Of a stretch of 64,000 bases of DNA, positions 37,641 through 49,468 are shown one piece after another. The stretch comes from Magnolia sinica. Its lineage: Eukaryota; Streptophyta; Magnoliopsida; Magnoliales; Magnoliaceae. Location of the stretch: assembly GCF_029962835.1 (NCBI RefSeq), contig NC_080575.1:63157493-63221492 (forward strand), written 5' to 3'. A program made the translations under genes and the position numbers. The stretch's first letter is position 1. Each line of letters opens with the position of its first letter. The notes under the pieces were generated by a model. The model ran no database searches and was not told where the DNA came from. It saw nothing but the letters and a program-made list of their open reading frames with translations.

Positions 37641-38612
37641 GGGAGAGAATGTAGGATTAAGCCAAGAAAAATAAAGCGATCAACAAGTGCCCTCCCACTA
37701 ACTTAAGAAAAAAGAGAAAGAATGGAGAAATGTTTTACGATAACAGGAAGAGGGAAGTACACACACACACACACACACACAATTAAGAGGCACAATTGGC
37801 CGATCGAGCAGTTCAGCTATAAGCCACATTGATCTCCTCGAACTCCCTGAGAGCAGACTCTTTAGCTTTCTTGGCTAACCCCTACTTCCTGCTCCATGAT
37901 GGATACTCAGCTGTGGAACAGTGGAGGAAGCCTATCACTTTGTCAAGACAGCGGCTGACCGCTTCGACCTTTCTTTCAGGTTCCTTCTCGTGAGCGTCGC
38001 TTTCTTGTGATCGAGTATGGTAGAGTTCAACCTGAGACTCAATGAAGGCCAGGATCTCTTGAGAGTCAAGCCGATCACGTTCGAGATATAAGCGTGTGAC
38101 TTTCGAAAGATTGATGGCCAGATTGTTGTGTTGGGCTTCGAGCGATTGCAACATTGCCTTATTGAAAAGATGCTAGAGAACCCGATGCAAATGTCTTTTC
38201 CAGGAGGCATTGTAGTGGGTCAAGAGAGTCTTGGATTCTGCATGAATGATCAACCACTCCCTCAACAAGCCAGCATATTGCTGCAGTCTAAGTTAGCCTT
38301 GGAATAAGTGTCTCCAAGACGTTATAATTTTGCTAGAACCTCTATGATTTCTCATAGAGGTTCATTAGTCTGAGACACCATGATGGCATCCCTGATTAAG
38401 GGTAAACATTGTGAAGGAGAGGGGATTAGGAGAAGTATTTGATTCCCTTAGTAAAGATCTCCTTTAAGAGAGTCAGCAATTGTGAGTAGAAGTTTGCAGA
38501 AGCCATGGAGATCTAAAGTCTGGAAGTCGAGGAAGAGAAAAGGTACGATGCAAATCCAAGAGGAAGTGGTGTTTTTATAAGCATCATGGAAAGCAATTAA
38601 TGCATGTGTTGG
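37641..38612 (-). pseudogene. Antisense reading frame remnant downstream of Tat pol
   Basis: On the minus strand, 37882-38154 gives a charged, probably helical segment (NLSKVTRLYLERDRLDSQEILAF), and the frame runs, broken, from about 38500 to a C-terminus near 37815 ending in FEEI. A similar C-terminus occurs at 46106. Tat-lineage elements are known to carry extra antisense frames between pol and the 3' LTR, which fits this position. A (CA)n run lies at 37758-37782. The function of the product is unknown. Confidence 0.55.
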
Positions 38613-39950
38613 TGTTCACAACCTCAAGTGTAGGGTCGTGATGTAGTAATAATCTCGGTAAGACCGAGGTCGAATCCATAGGGACTGAAACTTGTACATT
38701 TCTGAAATTAACTAGAAGTAAAACTAGAAGAAGATGTGAAACTAATTTTAAAGTATTTGAGAGAGTAATTGTGAATAGAGTAATTAAAACTAAGAATTTA
38801 AAGGTGAGAACTAGGGTGCCAACGATCCACTTGTAGTGATCAGGGAGCCCTCTTACTTGATTCAAGTAACACAATTGGAATTGGAGTCTTATCCTATCCA
38901 ATTAGAAGATATATCAATAAAATCAAATATGAACTTCCATTGACCTAATTCTCAATGAAGGAGAACTATGATAATTGGTAGGGATTTCATCACCAAACCG
39001 TGCCCAGGAGACAATGACAAACAACAGGATTTACCAGTCTCATAATCTCAAAGCAGAAGAATTGTGAAGATTATGAAGGATTCAATCACCCTACCATGCC
39101 CAAGGGATGATGGTGAATAATAAGACTTACTAATTTTACAATCTCAAATCAGGAAAAGAATATACTCAAAGCTATTGCAGATCTACTGTAACATGAGTCA
39201 CAATAAACTATTAAAAACTGAAAGTATTCCTTAAATATCAAATTAGAATCCATGGAGTTCAACAAAAACATGAATCAAAACAATAGAAACATCCTATCAT
39301 GCTACAAGCTTCACCTCTTAGCCCTAAATAAGAGATTTAGCCAACCATAGACATGATTAGACCAAAGTCTCTTAAGAAAAACATGAAAATAACTAAGGAA
39401 GAAGAAGAAAAACTTTTGGTGACGGCTTCTCCACCTTTTTGCTCCACTCCTTAAACCCTAGAAGATGGCTGGGAACATCATAGGGAGTCCTAGTTATAGT
39501 TGTGCAACACCAACTTTCGCACCTAGTTGGAAAACTCTAAAAACCGCCTCAAATTTATGCAGTTTGCTAAAATAGACTTCACTCTGCACAGTTTTCTAAA
39601 ATAGACTTCACTCTACGCAATTTCACAAAATGACCCAAAGTTTCAGAATATGTTTTTTCAAGATGATTTCAGGATTCCTTTTCTTCACTTCAAATCTTTG
39701 ATTCTCTTCATTCCTCATTTAGTTTTCTTGGATCTTTGGCATGTGAATTCTTCAATCTTGGCCTCCTAAGATCCATCCCTTGCCTTGTTGATTCTTGAGC
39801 ATCAAATATATACTTTTAGCACCTTTTTCAATCTATGCTCTCAAATTCACCTTGCAACACAAACATGAGTAAAATAAAACATTAAGCATTATCATGTTCA
39901 TAAAACCAAGATATAAATGGGGGATAATATACAATATTTGACCCTCAACA
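38613..39950 (-). repeat. 3' LTR of the RT-less element
   Basis: Length is 1,338 bp, equal to the partner at 44211-45548. The minus strand starts TGTTGAGGGTCAAATATTG (39950) and ends GGTTGTGAACA. Near its end is the hairpin CTCGGTAAGACCGAG (38654-38668). A purine-rich GGTTGGGGATTG precedes it on the minus strand (39951-39962), a candidate polypurine tract. The repeat near 39550-39630 (CAGTTTTCTAAAATAGACTT) is the family's usual U3 repeat. Confidence 0.9.
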
Positions 39951-41556
39951 CAATCCCCAACCAGCATTTTGCTAGTACTGAGCAAAGTATGCGAAAAATA
40001 TTTCGAAAACCACAAGATAATTTCTATAATCTCAAATGGTTTTTATAAAAAAAAATCCAAATAATAGAATTGTAAAATACATCAATGTTGTGCATTACCT
40101 TTTCCTAAACTCTAGCACTCAGTAAGTTTCATAATCAAGTTCAAAGCATTAATCCTCCAATTAGAACAATTCCAAACATTGAGTTCCATGGGTGTATAAT
40201 GGAGTATAGACTTATCACAATCAAAGGTTCAATTCATCACTTTCATGATAACATTGATAATTAAAAGAGCATTCAGGACAACCAAAACCTAAACCGAAAC
40301 TTGCGTTACAGTTCATCTTTTAGTTCCCTCTTTTATTCCTCTAACTTTTGATTTTTCCATCAATGGCTTTCATGTTATGTCAACCTTTTTAAAGATCTTT
40401 AATGGGTAACACTTTCTTACGACAACTGTTTTTTAGCTGGGTATTTTCTTTTTCTTTTTTTTCAATTCTTCCCATTGAACATAATGGACAAATTTCCCAA
40501 GTTGGTTCCTTCCATACTTAATAATCATCAAGTTAACAATTCAATATCAAACTAACACTTTAATGTGTAAGCTAGATATGGCATGTGAAATCATGACTCA
40601 ATCAATGTTTAAAACTTCTAATCGATGATCAATGACTTAACTTAATTTTAAGATCTCCCAAGTGACTAAAATCCAAGAGACATAAGGTATCAACATTAAG
40701 TATCTTGTAATTCTAATTCATGGATTAACTTCGAGATCACTTAAATTTGCAGAAATTTCAGAAAATTTTCTCAATTTTTCACAACTTTGCCCAAAGACTA
40801 AGAAAACAACTGATTAGCCTACCTAATCCACACCCCTTAACCTAAAATCTACATTATCCTCAATGTAAAGAGATAAGCATTCAATGCACATGAGGCAACG
40901 AAAATAAAAGGAAAGTGGTGGAAAGGTAGTACCTAAAGAAGGAATTCTGAGGTTTTTTTTCCAAAATATCTCAATGTGAAGATGGGATTAGCACAAGAAT
41001 TAAACCATCAGAAAGTAAACTTTCCTAAAAAGCAAAAAGTAAACTATCCTAAACGGCGAAAAGTAAACTATCATAATCCTAAATTCTTTGAAAGATATAA
41101 ACCTAACTAGGAAAATAGGGAAAACCTACTTAGTCATGCCGCAAGGTTCCTCATCTGTCTAGTATCTTGAAAAATGTCTCAGTAGGTTTCGTAACAAGAT
41201 TATTCAAAAGCCCTTTTTGCAATAAGCTTGGATGCCTTGGAGCATGATTTTCCAAAGAAATTTATGGACCTCAGCATAAAGTTTTCTTTTAATCTCCTGA
41301 GGTGTCCAAAGTATATATGATTCACCTGAGACACAGAAAGTTTCAGAGTTACCGTAACATGGTGAATCAAAGACTACAAGTAGATAAAATTCAAAGAAAT
41401 TCTCAGTAGGGGTTGTAATCTCAAATATTTCGAAGTTTCAAGTTTCGGTTCAACTTTCAGCTCCTCCTCCCTTAATGGTAAACATTCAAGATTTGTGGAA
41501 GGAGGAGCTTCAGAATAAGGGTTCTCTCGGTCAGTAACAACCACCAAGGTATTATT
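39951..41556. other. 3' part of the RT-less element's internal region
   Basis: AT-rich sequence without a supported frame on either strand. Three imperfect copies of AAAAAGTAAACTATCCTAAA lie near 41018-41075. It separates the reading frame from the 3' LTR. Confidence 0.5.
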
Positions 41557-43118
41557 TTACAAGACATCCATTATTTCTTTTATCATGGGATCATTTGAAT
41601 ATACAAAATATGTCAAGTGATCTTTCAGAGAGTTGAGATAGTCAACTGAGAGAGGCTCATTTTCCACATTGAGGTCTGTGATGATATGCCCAAAGCTTCC
41701 TTCATCTTCTCTTAGAATAGAGGGAAACATGATCTCTTGCTCTTCACCTTGGTGAGAGTCAATTGTCACTGGATACATCTCGCCTTGTCCTGCATAGACA
41801 GATTGTGGATCAGTAAGCGCATTGATGTGAAGACTCTTTTCATTGTTACTACTCAGTAGAGGCATTATATCGTCAAGTGTTGACGGCTCAGAAGGTGGCC
41901 TTAACTGAGTGGTTTCAAATTTCAGAGTCATCTTGGGCAACTTGTCCATCTCCCTAATCTTATTATAATATAAATCAGGTGAGTGGTCTACACACACCTC
42001 AAAAGAGTCATGCGGTTCACTTGGAAGGGACGCTTCCTCCACATGTAAATCAAACATGTCAGATGGGTGAAGTAGATCATTATGGTCAACAATGTCCTAT
42101 ATCTCGTGATCACTTTCCTGAACCATAATTGAAATCGATTCCAGTGAATCTTGGGCTGTAAACTCATGATTCTCATCCCAATACTTATCATCTTCCAATT
42201 CAGTACAGTTCACAAGTGAAATGAAATCACTTTCCTCATACTATTTTCCTAGGTTGAGTTGAGGCTCGAATAAACTAGCATCTTCCTCCTCATTGAAGTC
42301 AAGTACATGTCACATGACTGGAGCGTGTTAGTATCATTATATTTGAAAGACACCCATGTCTCTTGATCATTCCTTTAGACAGTCATCAAGATCAAATCTT
42401 TGAAAAATTGACCCGTATGCTCGTTAACACAATCCAACTCTTCATTCTCAATTTCAGTACTCTCCACAAGCAAGTTAGGATCACTTTCCTCGTATTGTGT
42501 TTCTAGATTGGGTTGAGATTGTGATAACCTAGCCTCTTTAAACTTATCGAGGCGTAATTTAATCGCTTCCAATGATTTCATCATGCCTGCGACAAGTTAG
42601 TTGAACTGTTCTTGATAGTCTATGAAATTCAAATGTGAATCCTCTTGGATCGTTTCTGGTTGGATTTTAAAGGTAGGGGATCCAAGAGAATAGTCGCTAT
42701 AATCAATTGTTGGTTCATCTCTCCAATGTCAATGTTTTCACTGGTTATATTTGTACGGGTCATAGGTGGGAGAGTCTGATGGTTGTTGGTACATATTATC
42801 ACCCATAATATAATCTCTCGTTGCTTTCTTCTTGTCTGATGGGTGATAATAGTTCTCACTCTCATAATTATGATAACCCTAACAATCACGTACTATTTTC
42901 TTAATCTGTGGGGTGTAATTATTCTCCTGCCTATCATCGCGTAAGGACTTCTTAACCTGTGGAGCATTATATTTTAGTTGGTTCTCGATGATGGTTTTAG
43001 AAAAATTTTGAGACATAGGTTGATTCCTAACATAATCATCTAACATACCTTCACAATTTCTCACATTCTCTAAAACTAGCTCAGCATACTGATGTTCCCA
43101 CTCTTACATATACATGGT
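41557..43118 (-). pseudogene. Decayed reading frame of the RT-less element, unknown product
   Basis: Minus-strand pieces 42879-43064, 42629-42889, 42375-42584 and 41557-42057 follow one another and look like one former frame. The longest piece, 166 codons, is acidic (EEASLPSEPHDSFEV, NEPLSVDYLNSLKDHL) and has no zinc knuckle, protease or polymerase motif that I recognise. The upstream part is rich in Asn, Gln and Tyr. Its place between the primer-site leader and the 3' LTR is that of gag, so a diverged gag is possible, but no known domain supports it. Confidence 0.5.
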
Positions 43119-43189
43119 GAAACCCTAATCCTGAACCTAATCCTAAAATAGAATAAAAGAAAATTCCTACAGTAATATGGAAATTAGAG

Positions 43190-44090
43190 GAGAAGTTAGA
43201 AGGAGTTTACCAGTTTGGAGAGTTCTATGTTAGGATCCTTCAAAACAAAAAACAATGCTAGTTTCTAAAAATAAATCAGAAAAAACCCTAACCTAAAAAT
43301 AAAATAAAAAGTCAGTCCTAAAAATAAATTAGTTTCTTTAAAAAAAATAGATTTTAAAAATAAATTAGGAAAGTTTCTAAATTTAGAAATGGAAAGAAAA
43401 GTTAGTTTCTAAAAACAAATTAGGAAAGTTTCTAAATCTGGAAATAGAAAGAAAAGTTAGTTTCTAACAAAAATTAAGAACGTTTCTAAATCTAGAAATA
43501 TAAAGAAACGTTAGTTTCTAAAAACAAATTAGGAAAGTTTCTAAATCTGGAAATAGAAAGAAAAGTTAATTTCCAAAAACAAATTAGGAAAGTTTCTAAA
43601 TCTAAAAATAAAAAGAAAAGTTAGTTTCTAAAAGCAAATTAGGAAAGTTTCTAAATCTAGAAATAGAAAGAAAAGTTAGTTTCTAAAAAAAAATTAAGAA
43701 AGTTTCTAAATCTGGAAATGCAAAGAAAAAGAATTAGAAAGAAGTTACCAACTTAAAAGTTTCTTATTTTGGGATCCTATATAAGAAAAAGGAAAGTGAA
43801 TTAGTTTCTAAAATAAGAACTAAGAAAGTAACCTAGTTTCTAAAAAAGAAAAAGGAAAGTTTCTGAAAATAGAAAGTAAGTTAGTTTCTAAAAACAAAAA
43901 AAGGAAAGGAAATTAGTTTCTAAAAACGGATTAGGAAAGTTTCTAAAAAATAAAAAATTAGTTTCTAAAAACAAATTAGGAAAGTTTTTATCTTAGAATT
44001 AGAAAGTAAATTAGTTTCTAAAAACAAAAAAGGAGAGTTTCTAAAGCTAGAAATAGAAAGCTAAGTTAGTTTCTAAAATAAAATTTGAAA
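43190..44090. repeat. TAGTTTCTAAAAACAAATTAGG tandem array in the leader
   Basis: Units of roughly 55-60 bp, built from AGTTTCTAAAAACAAATTAG and GAAAGTTTCTAAATCTGGAA, repeat more than twelve times with small changes. The array lies between the primer binding site and the reading frame on the minus strand, that is, in the 5' leader of the element's RNA. Confidence 0.85.
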
Positions 44091-44183
44091 AAAAAAAGAA
44101 GAAAAAAACCTATAAATAGAAAGTAGAAAAATCCTAATCTTAACCTAATTCCAAAACTAATCAAATCCAGAAAATGCAACCGT

Positions 44184-44204
44184 CAATCCCCGGCAACGAC
44201 GCCA
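44184..44204 (-). promoter_or_regulatory. Primer binding site of the RT-less element
   Basis: Six bases inside the 5' LTR end the minus strand reads TGGCGTCGTTGCCGGGGA. This resembles the TGGCGCCGTTGCCGGGGA primer sites common in plant Ty3/gypsy elements. Position next to the LTR end and motif agree. Confidence 0.8.
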
Positions 44205-44210
44205 AAAACT

Positions 44211-45548
44211 TGTTCACAACCCCAAGTGTAGGGTCGCGATGTAGTAATAATCTCGGTAAGACCGAGGTCAAATCCACAGGGACTGAAACTTGTACATTTC
44301 TAAAATTAACTAGAAGTAAAACTAAAAGAAGATGTGAAACTAATTCTGAAGTATTTGAGAGAGTAATTGTGAATAGAGTAATTAAAACTAAAAATTTAAA
44401 GGTGGGAACTAGGGTGCCAAGGATCCACTTGTAGTGATCAGAGAGCCCTCTTACTTGATTCAAGTAACACAATTGGAATTAGAGTCATATCCTATCCTAT
44501 TGGAAGATATATCAATAAAACCAAATATGAACTTCCACTGACCTAATTCTCAATGAAGGTGAACTATGATAATTAGCAGGGATTCCATCACCAAACCATG
44601 CCCAGGAGACAATGGCAAACAACAGGATTTACCAATCCCGTAATCTCAAAGCAGGAAAATTGTGAAGATTATGAAGGATTCAATCACCCTACCATGCCCA
44701 AGTGACGATGGTGAACAACAGGACTTACTAATTTCACAATCTTGAATCAGAAAAAGAAGATACTCAAAGCTATTGCAGATCTATTGTAATTTGAGTCACA
44801 ATAAATCATTAAAAAATGAAAGTATTCCTTAAACATCAAATTAGAACCCATGGAATTCAACATAAACATGAATCAAAGCAATAGAAACATCCTATCGTGT
44901 TACAAGCTTCACCTCTTAGCCTCATCTAAGAGGTTTAGCCAACCATAGACATGATTAGACCAAAGTCTCTTAAGAAAAATATGAAAATAACTAAGGAAGA
45001 AGAAGAAAAACTCTTGGCGACAACTTCTCCACCCTTTTTGCTCCACTCTTTAAACTCTAAAAGATGCCTATGAACATCTTAGAGAGTCCTATTTATAGTT
45101 GTGGAACTCCAACTTTCGCACGTAGTTGGAAAACTCTAGAAACCGACTCAAATTTACGCAGTTTGCTAAAATAAACTTTACTCTACGCAGTTTTTCAAAA
45201 TAAACTTCACTTTGTGCAATTTCACAAAATGACCCAAAGTTTCAAAATATGCTTTTTTGGGACGATTTCAAGTTCCTTTTCTTCACTTCAAATCTTTGAT
45301 TCTCTTCATTCCTTATTTGGTTTTCTTGGATCTTTGACATGTTAATTCTTCAATCTTGATCTCCTAAGATCCATCCCTTGCCTTGATGATTCTTGAGCAT
45401 CAAATCCATGCTTTTAGCACCCTTTTCAATCCAAGCTCTCAAATTCACCTTGCAACAAAAACATGAGTAAAATAGAACATTAAGCAATATCATGTTTATA
45501 AAACCAAGATATAAATGAGGGATAATATGCAATATTTGAACCTCAACA
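44211..45548 (-). repeat. 5' LTR of the RT-less element
   Basis: A 1,338-bp LTR matching 38613-39950 over its whole length with scattered substitutions. Minus strand: start TGTTGAGGTTCAAATATTGC, TATA-like CTATAAATAGG at 45089-45099, conserved hairpin CTCGGTCTTACCGAG (44252-44266) close to the 3' end. Confidence 0.9.
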
Positions 45549-46105
45549 GTTGGATAAGGTGTGACGGTTGGAATGACTAAGTCCAGCGATGCGACACCAT
45601 TTACTTCCTAAGAAGTCGGGGTGCATGGTCGCAATAAATGTTGATTCATTAAAAAATGGCGTGCATGACTCCCCATCCCTATATGTTAAGTCAGCAAGAA
45701 GTTATAAAAAATTACTAGGCAATCGAGAAGAAAGAATCGATCAATATGATCGAGTGAGAGTCAACAACAATCCAATCGACTATATTTCTTCGCATATAGC
45801 TAGCGGGGAAGGTAACCATTCGAGCAATTCAATTCCCTTTTTACTTCATTTTTTCGTTCTCATCGGCCGAGTATCTCGAATATGACTAATTGCAGTAATG
45901 ATGCCATTATTCAATGTTTTACAATACTGATTAAATACTGAATTCTGATGGGAATAATGTTGTTCTATGTTCTACAAAATAGATGATGGTGACATGAAAA
46001 AGAAATGAAATGCAAGTTTATTGAAGGAAAGGAAGACCAGCGGCCACATTACAAACAGAAAGGAAATAAAGCAAGAACAACCAACAACCGACTGACTAGA
46101 AGTGC
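45549..46105. other. Tat-derived spacer right of the RT-less element
   Basis: Starts with the second GTTGG target copy. A short open frame at 45589-45885 (plus) has no recognisable domain. No gene is supported. Confidence 0.4.
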
Positions 46106-46860
46106 TTAGGCATGTTTTGCCTTAATTTCTTCGAACTCCTCAAGGAGTTGCAATTTTTTTGCCTCCACAACTTTCTTCTTCAGCTTCCAGTTAACCCCCT
46201 CCTCCATGAAGATAGGTAAGAACTGCAGGAGTTGGTCGACGTGGTTGCTGGTCGAGGAAACTCTATTTTCAACATCCCTCTTGCCAACAAGGCTCACACG
46301 TGATCAAGCCTAGTAGTCGGTGATCTGGGAATCGATGAAGATGAGAAGATCCTTTGAAACAGAAGGATCCTTAGTAGCGTAAGCACATTATTTCTCCTTG
46401 ATATCTTCAAGAAGATCAACGTGATGTGCTTGAAGAACTCGGAGCAAAGTATGGTTGAATTGATGAATCTGATTCCATTGAAGGCAATTGTTCCATGCTC
46501 ATTCATAAGCATCGCCCGTAAGCAGATATTCTTCTTGAGAAAAACTTGTTCTCTTAGGTACTCAGCGATCCTCTCAGACTCAAATACGAGTTGAAAGTAT
46601 TGATTGCTAAGATAATGAAGTCTCTTCAGTACTTACAGGATTTTCCTGAGCAGAATGTCTGATTCAATAGCTCTGGAAGCTTCTCTGATGAAGAGATTGG
46701 TATTAAACAACAAAGAACATTGGCCGAAATTGATAAGGTCATAGTCAAAAATCTCTTTCATATAGATCTTGGCATGATTGAGGAAAGAAGAAGAGTTTTG
46801 GTTGGAAGCTATGTTTACAAAGTAAAGGAGTCGGGAAATGCTTGGGTTTTAGTGTAAGTT
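46106..46860 (-). pseudogene. Antisense reading frame remnant, related to 37815-38500
   Basis: On the minus strand, pieces from about 46840 to 46106 read NHAKIYMKEIFDYDLINFG, then MLMNEHGTIAFNGIRF, and end LLEEFEEIKAKHA before a stop. The C-terminus is charged and helical and resembles that at about 37815-37870. The frame is broken several times. Both copies sit antisense to, and downstream of, the Tat-type pol. No known domain is recognised. Confidence 0.5.
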
Positions 46861-47148
46861 CAGAGTAGAGTTTAATGTGATTTATATAGGCAATTATGAA
46901 CCCCATGTTCAATGCATCATGGGTAGTTATGGCATGCAAAGACGTTTTGCATCCCCAAAAGGTAGGAACGTGCAGCCGTCATAGTAGTTATTTCGGCTAA
47001 AGCAACACATGACTCCCCATTCTCCGCATGCCACATCATCAGTCAGTTATTCATATTGTTAAAGAAAGGGGGGAAAAAAAGAAGAAGAGGAAAATGCTAA
47101 GTAAAGACGACCGATGATAAAAAGTGACTCAATAGCCTATTCCATTAA

Positions 47149-48130
47149 TCAACAGAAGGTTATAAGAAGCGGAAAGAAAGCTAAAACTCGAAAGTGGAAA
47201 TTTGTTGGATCATAGATTTTACTTCTTCTTGTCTCTCCTTCTTCTTCGACAAGATGGCCTGATGTTTCACGATTGCATGTTGAACCTAGCCGATTTCCTC
47301 TTTTGAGCTTTAGCATATGCGACCAGGTCCCTGACTGTTTTCCTTTTTCAATCATTCTCAACACTCTCCTCCTCGAAGTTTCTCTTCAGCCTCAACAGTT
47401 GCGCTTTTAGATGAACAATCTGCACGCTCATATCTTTCAATTTGGCCTCATATTTCTTCAGTTCTTCATGACTGGCTAACAATTTCTTAGTAATGTCATT
47501 AGACATAGCTACTTGGGAAGCTGTTGTTACCTGCTCAGATTCAATGTGTACAATCATGGCATGGAGCTCGTAATTCTCTCTAATCAAATCCAGAAGATCC
47601 CTATGTGCTAGCAATTTTATCGAAAGGCTCTTATCTGAACAAGAAAGACCTGATACCAATCGATTAGTTTGGTAAGCTTCTCAATCGTTTCGATCAATGA
47701 GGTCTCCAATGCTCCTGAGTGTACAAGGGTTTGAATTTCTTCCTTAAGATGTTGTAACTCGATAGAGGGTATGGGAGACTCGGCCATGATGATATCACGA
47801 CTAAGAGGATGAAAGGCCCTTCAAAGTCAACAGCTTGCATTTCCGTTGCTTCGATGATGTCGATCACAGGTTGGACTAGTTGACGCAATTGCTCCTCAAC
47901 GACTTTCTTTTCTACAGCTGACACTTCCTGAGTAACTAAAAAAAAAAAAAAAAACAAACAAACAAACATAGTTAGCAAAAAAAGATGATATGAAAGACTC
48001 TAATAGGTATGAAAATTAGAGTGACCTCTACCTAAATTAGAACGAACAGCGGCAGTGACGAATCGACTGTCCACAGACTGAGGATATCTTATGATTGTCA
48101 CCATCACTCGAGTAGAAGTTGGGAATAGTA
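47149..48130 (-). pseudogene. Antisense coiled-coil segment
   Basis: Minus-strand stretches 47348-47659 and 47694-47978 encode long helical, heptad-like sequence (LLASHEELKKYEAKLKDMS, IVHLKAQLLRLKRNF; VEKKVVEEQLRQLVQPVID). They lie downstream of the mobile-domain remnant in the same orientation and may be the C-terminal part of the same former gene. Stops and frameshifts separate them. Function unknown. Confidence 0.5.
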
Positions 48131-49468
48131 GCGGATTGGGGTGATATGGAGTGAGGTACTTCTAATCGAAATGAAGGTTAGGATTATTCAATCTTTCCAT
48201 ATCATGCCACCATTTATTCCAACATTTATTATAATTAGCGTCTTTGTGACATTTAAGGCTTGCTTCAATTTTCTTAGTATAATCTCCAATGAAGAGTTTT
48301 GTCCAATATTTGGTTTTGTTCTATGTTTCAAATGAAGATACAACATCACTCAAGGAAGTACCTGATTGTTGTCGTCCTTTTGCTGAGATTAGCATTAACC
48401 AACTCACCAATGTTGGTTATAGAGTCGAACCAACGTGGGTGAAAACCAGAGTAGGGGATTATGAAGCTGGGTCGAGAGGAGTTCCCAAGTCGAGGATCCT
48501 CCTAGGAGCAGATGGAGATGGTCGAGGTGGTGGAGATTTCTAAAGAACGTAACCTTGTACCGTAAATATTTGGCCTTCAGTTGTAGAGCTATCTTAGTCG
48601 TTGGAGTTGTCAAAATAATGGCAACAACCAATGTAGTCTCCAGCTTATTTATTTTTCAGCCGGAAGTCGTGGCTAATTGGGGTGCTGCTCTTTTCTTTCC
48701 TTACAACTCCATAGAGGAAAAGAGTTAAGCAATAATGAGCTGGGAAGATTTATTAACCAATTGCTTATAATGACTCTCCTACCAATCAAAAAAAGTATCT
48801 ATCATCTGAGGTTGGTTAGGAAAGATAGGAAGCTCAAAAGTCTTGCTAGTCGACTGGAAGTTAAAATGAATGGAGCGGTAGAGACAAACCTAATTGGCAA
48901 TCAAACGAGAGAAAGGCGGTTGATTACAAGTTCTATTGGTGAATGTTAGGGAATGCATTGAGTAATGTGGTGATTGTAGGAAGTACACATAAGATCAGAA
49001 TGGATGGGAGAATGTACGAGGGAGGAATAAAAATATTCATAGATCCACATCTAGAGAAGCCATGGTGGTCCTCCTTCAAGATAGGGACCTTTGGTGGTGA
49101 TCTCGTAGATACGTTTGTACAGGTGGTCGACTACAAAAGGCATAAGAGCAAGTTTTCGACCTTTAGCAAGTGCCTCGGTCAATTAAACGTATTCGTTGGT
49201 GATCTTGAGAGCATTGACACAGAGTAAATATCGACAGATCAAGAACAGTAAGAAGACTGTATGTTCTTCGTATTTGACTTGGCCTTCATGTTTGCGGTAT
49301 ACTTGCATGAAGTGTGAATAGGCCTTGCCAGCCTTATTGGTGAAATGTCTTTGTTCCTTCTGAGCGAAGCCAGGGAAGATTGCCTCAGCGAAGAGAAGAA
49401 ATTGGATAAGAGCAACAATGTCCAAGATTGTTGGACTCATAAGGCCACATCCGAAGAAGAATGTATTG
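48131..49468 (-). pseudogene. Plant mobile domain (PMD) remnant, C-terminal part
   Basis: The minus strand reads NTFFFGCGLMSPTILDIVAL, then FLLFLICRYLLCVNALKIT, VVDHLYKRIYEI and GGPPWLL followed by a stop and MWIYEYF. This order matches the plant mobile domain (aminotransferase-like mobile domain family), including the GGPLWLL-type motif. Stops interrupt it and it decays toward 48131. Its N-terminal half lies at 51898-52412, on the other side of an inserted LTR fragment. PMD frames are known both as host genes and as antisense cargo of Tat-type elements; the setting here favours the latter. Confidence 0.65.
49409..49468. repeat. 60-bp direct repeat, left copy
   Basis: Identical over 60 bases to 51898-51957. 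On the minus strand it encodes the PMD segment NTFFFGCGLMSPTILDIVAL. The two copies bracket the LTR fragment. Confidence 0.9.

Larger units (their letters stand above)
38613..45548 (-). mobile_element. Complete RT-less LTR retrotransposon; TSD GTTGG
   Basis: Two direct repeats of 1,338 bp each (38613-39950 and 44211-45548) start TGTTCACAAC and end CTCAACA. The unit is flanked by identical GTTGG at 38608-38612 and 45549-45553. A primer binding site abuts the right-hand LTR on the minus strand (44184-44204), so transcription runs leftward. The 4,260-bp internal region holds a repeat-rich leader and one decayed reading frame. I find no reverse transcriptase, RNase H, protease or integrase, so it must have moved with enzymes from another element. 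It sits inside the Tat-derived antisense region. Confidence 0.9.
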
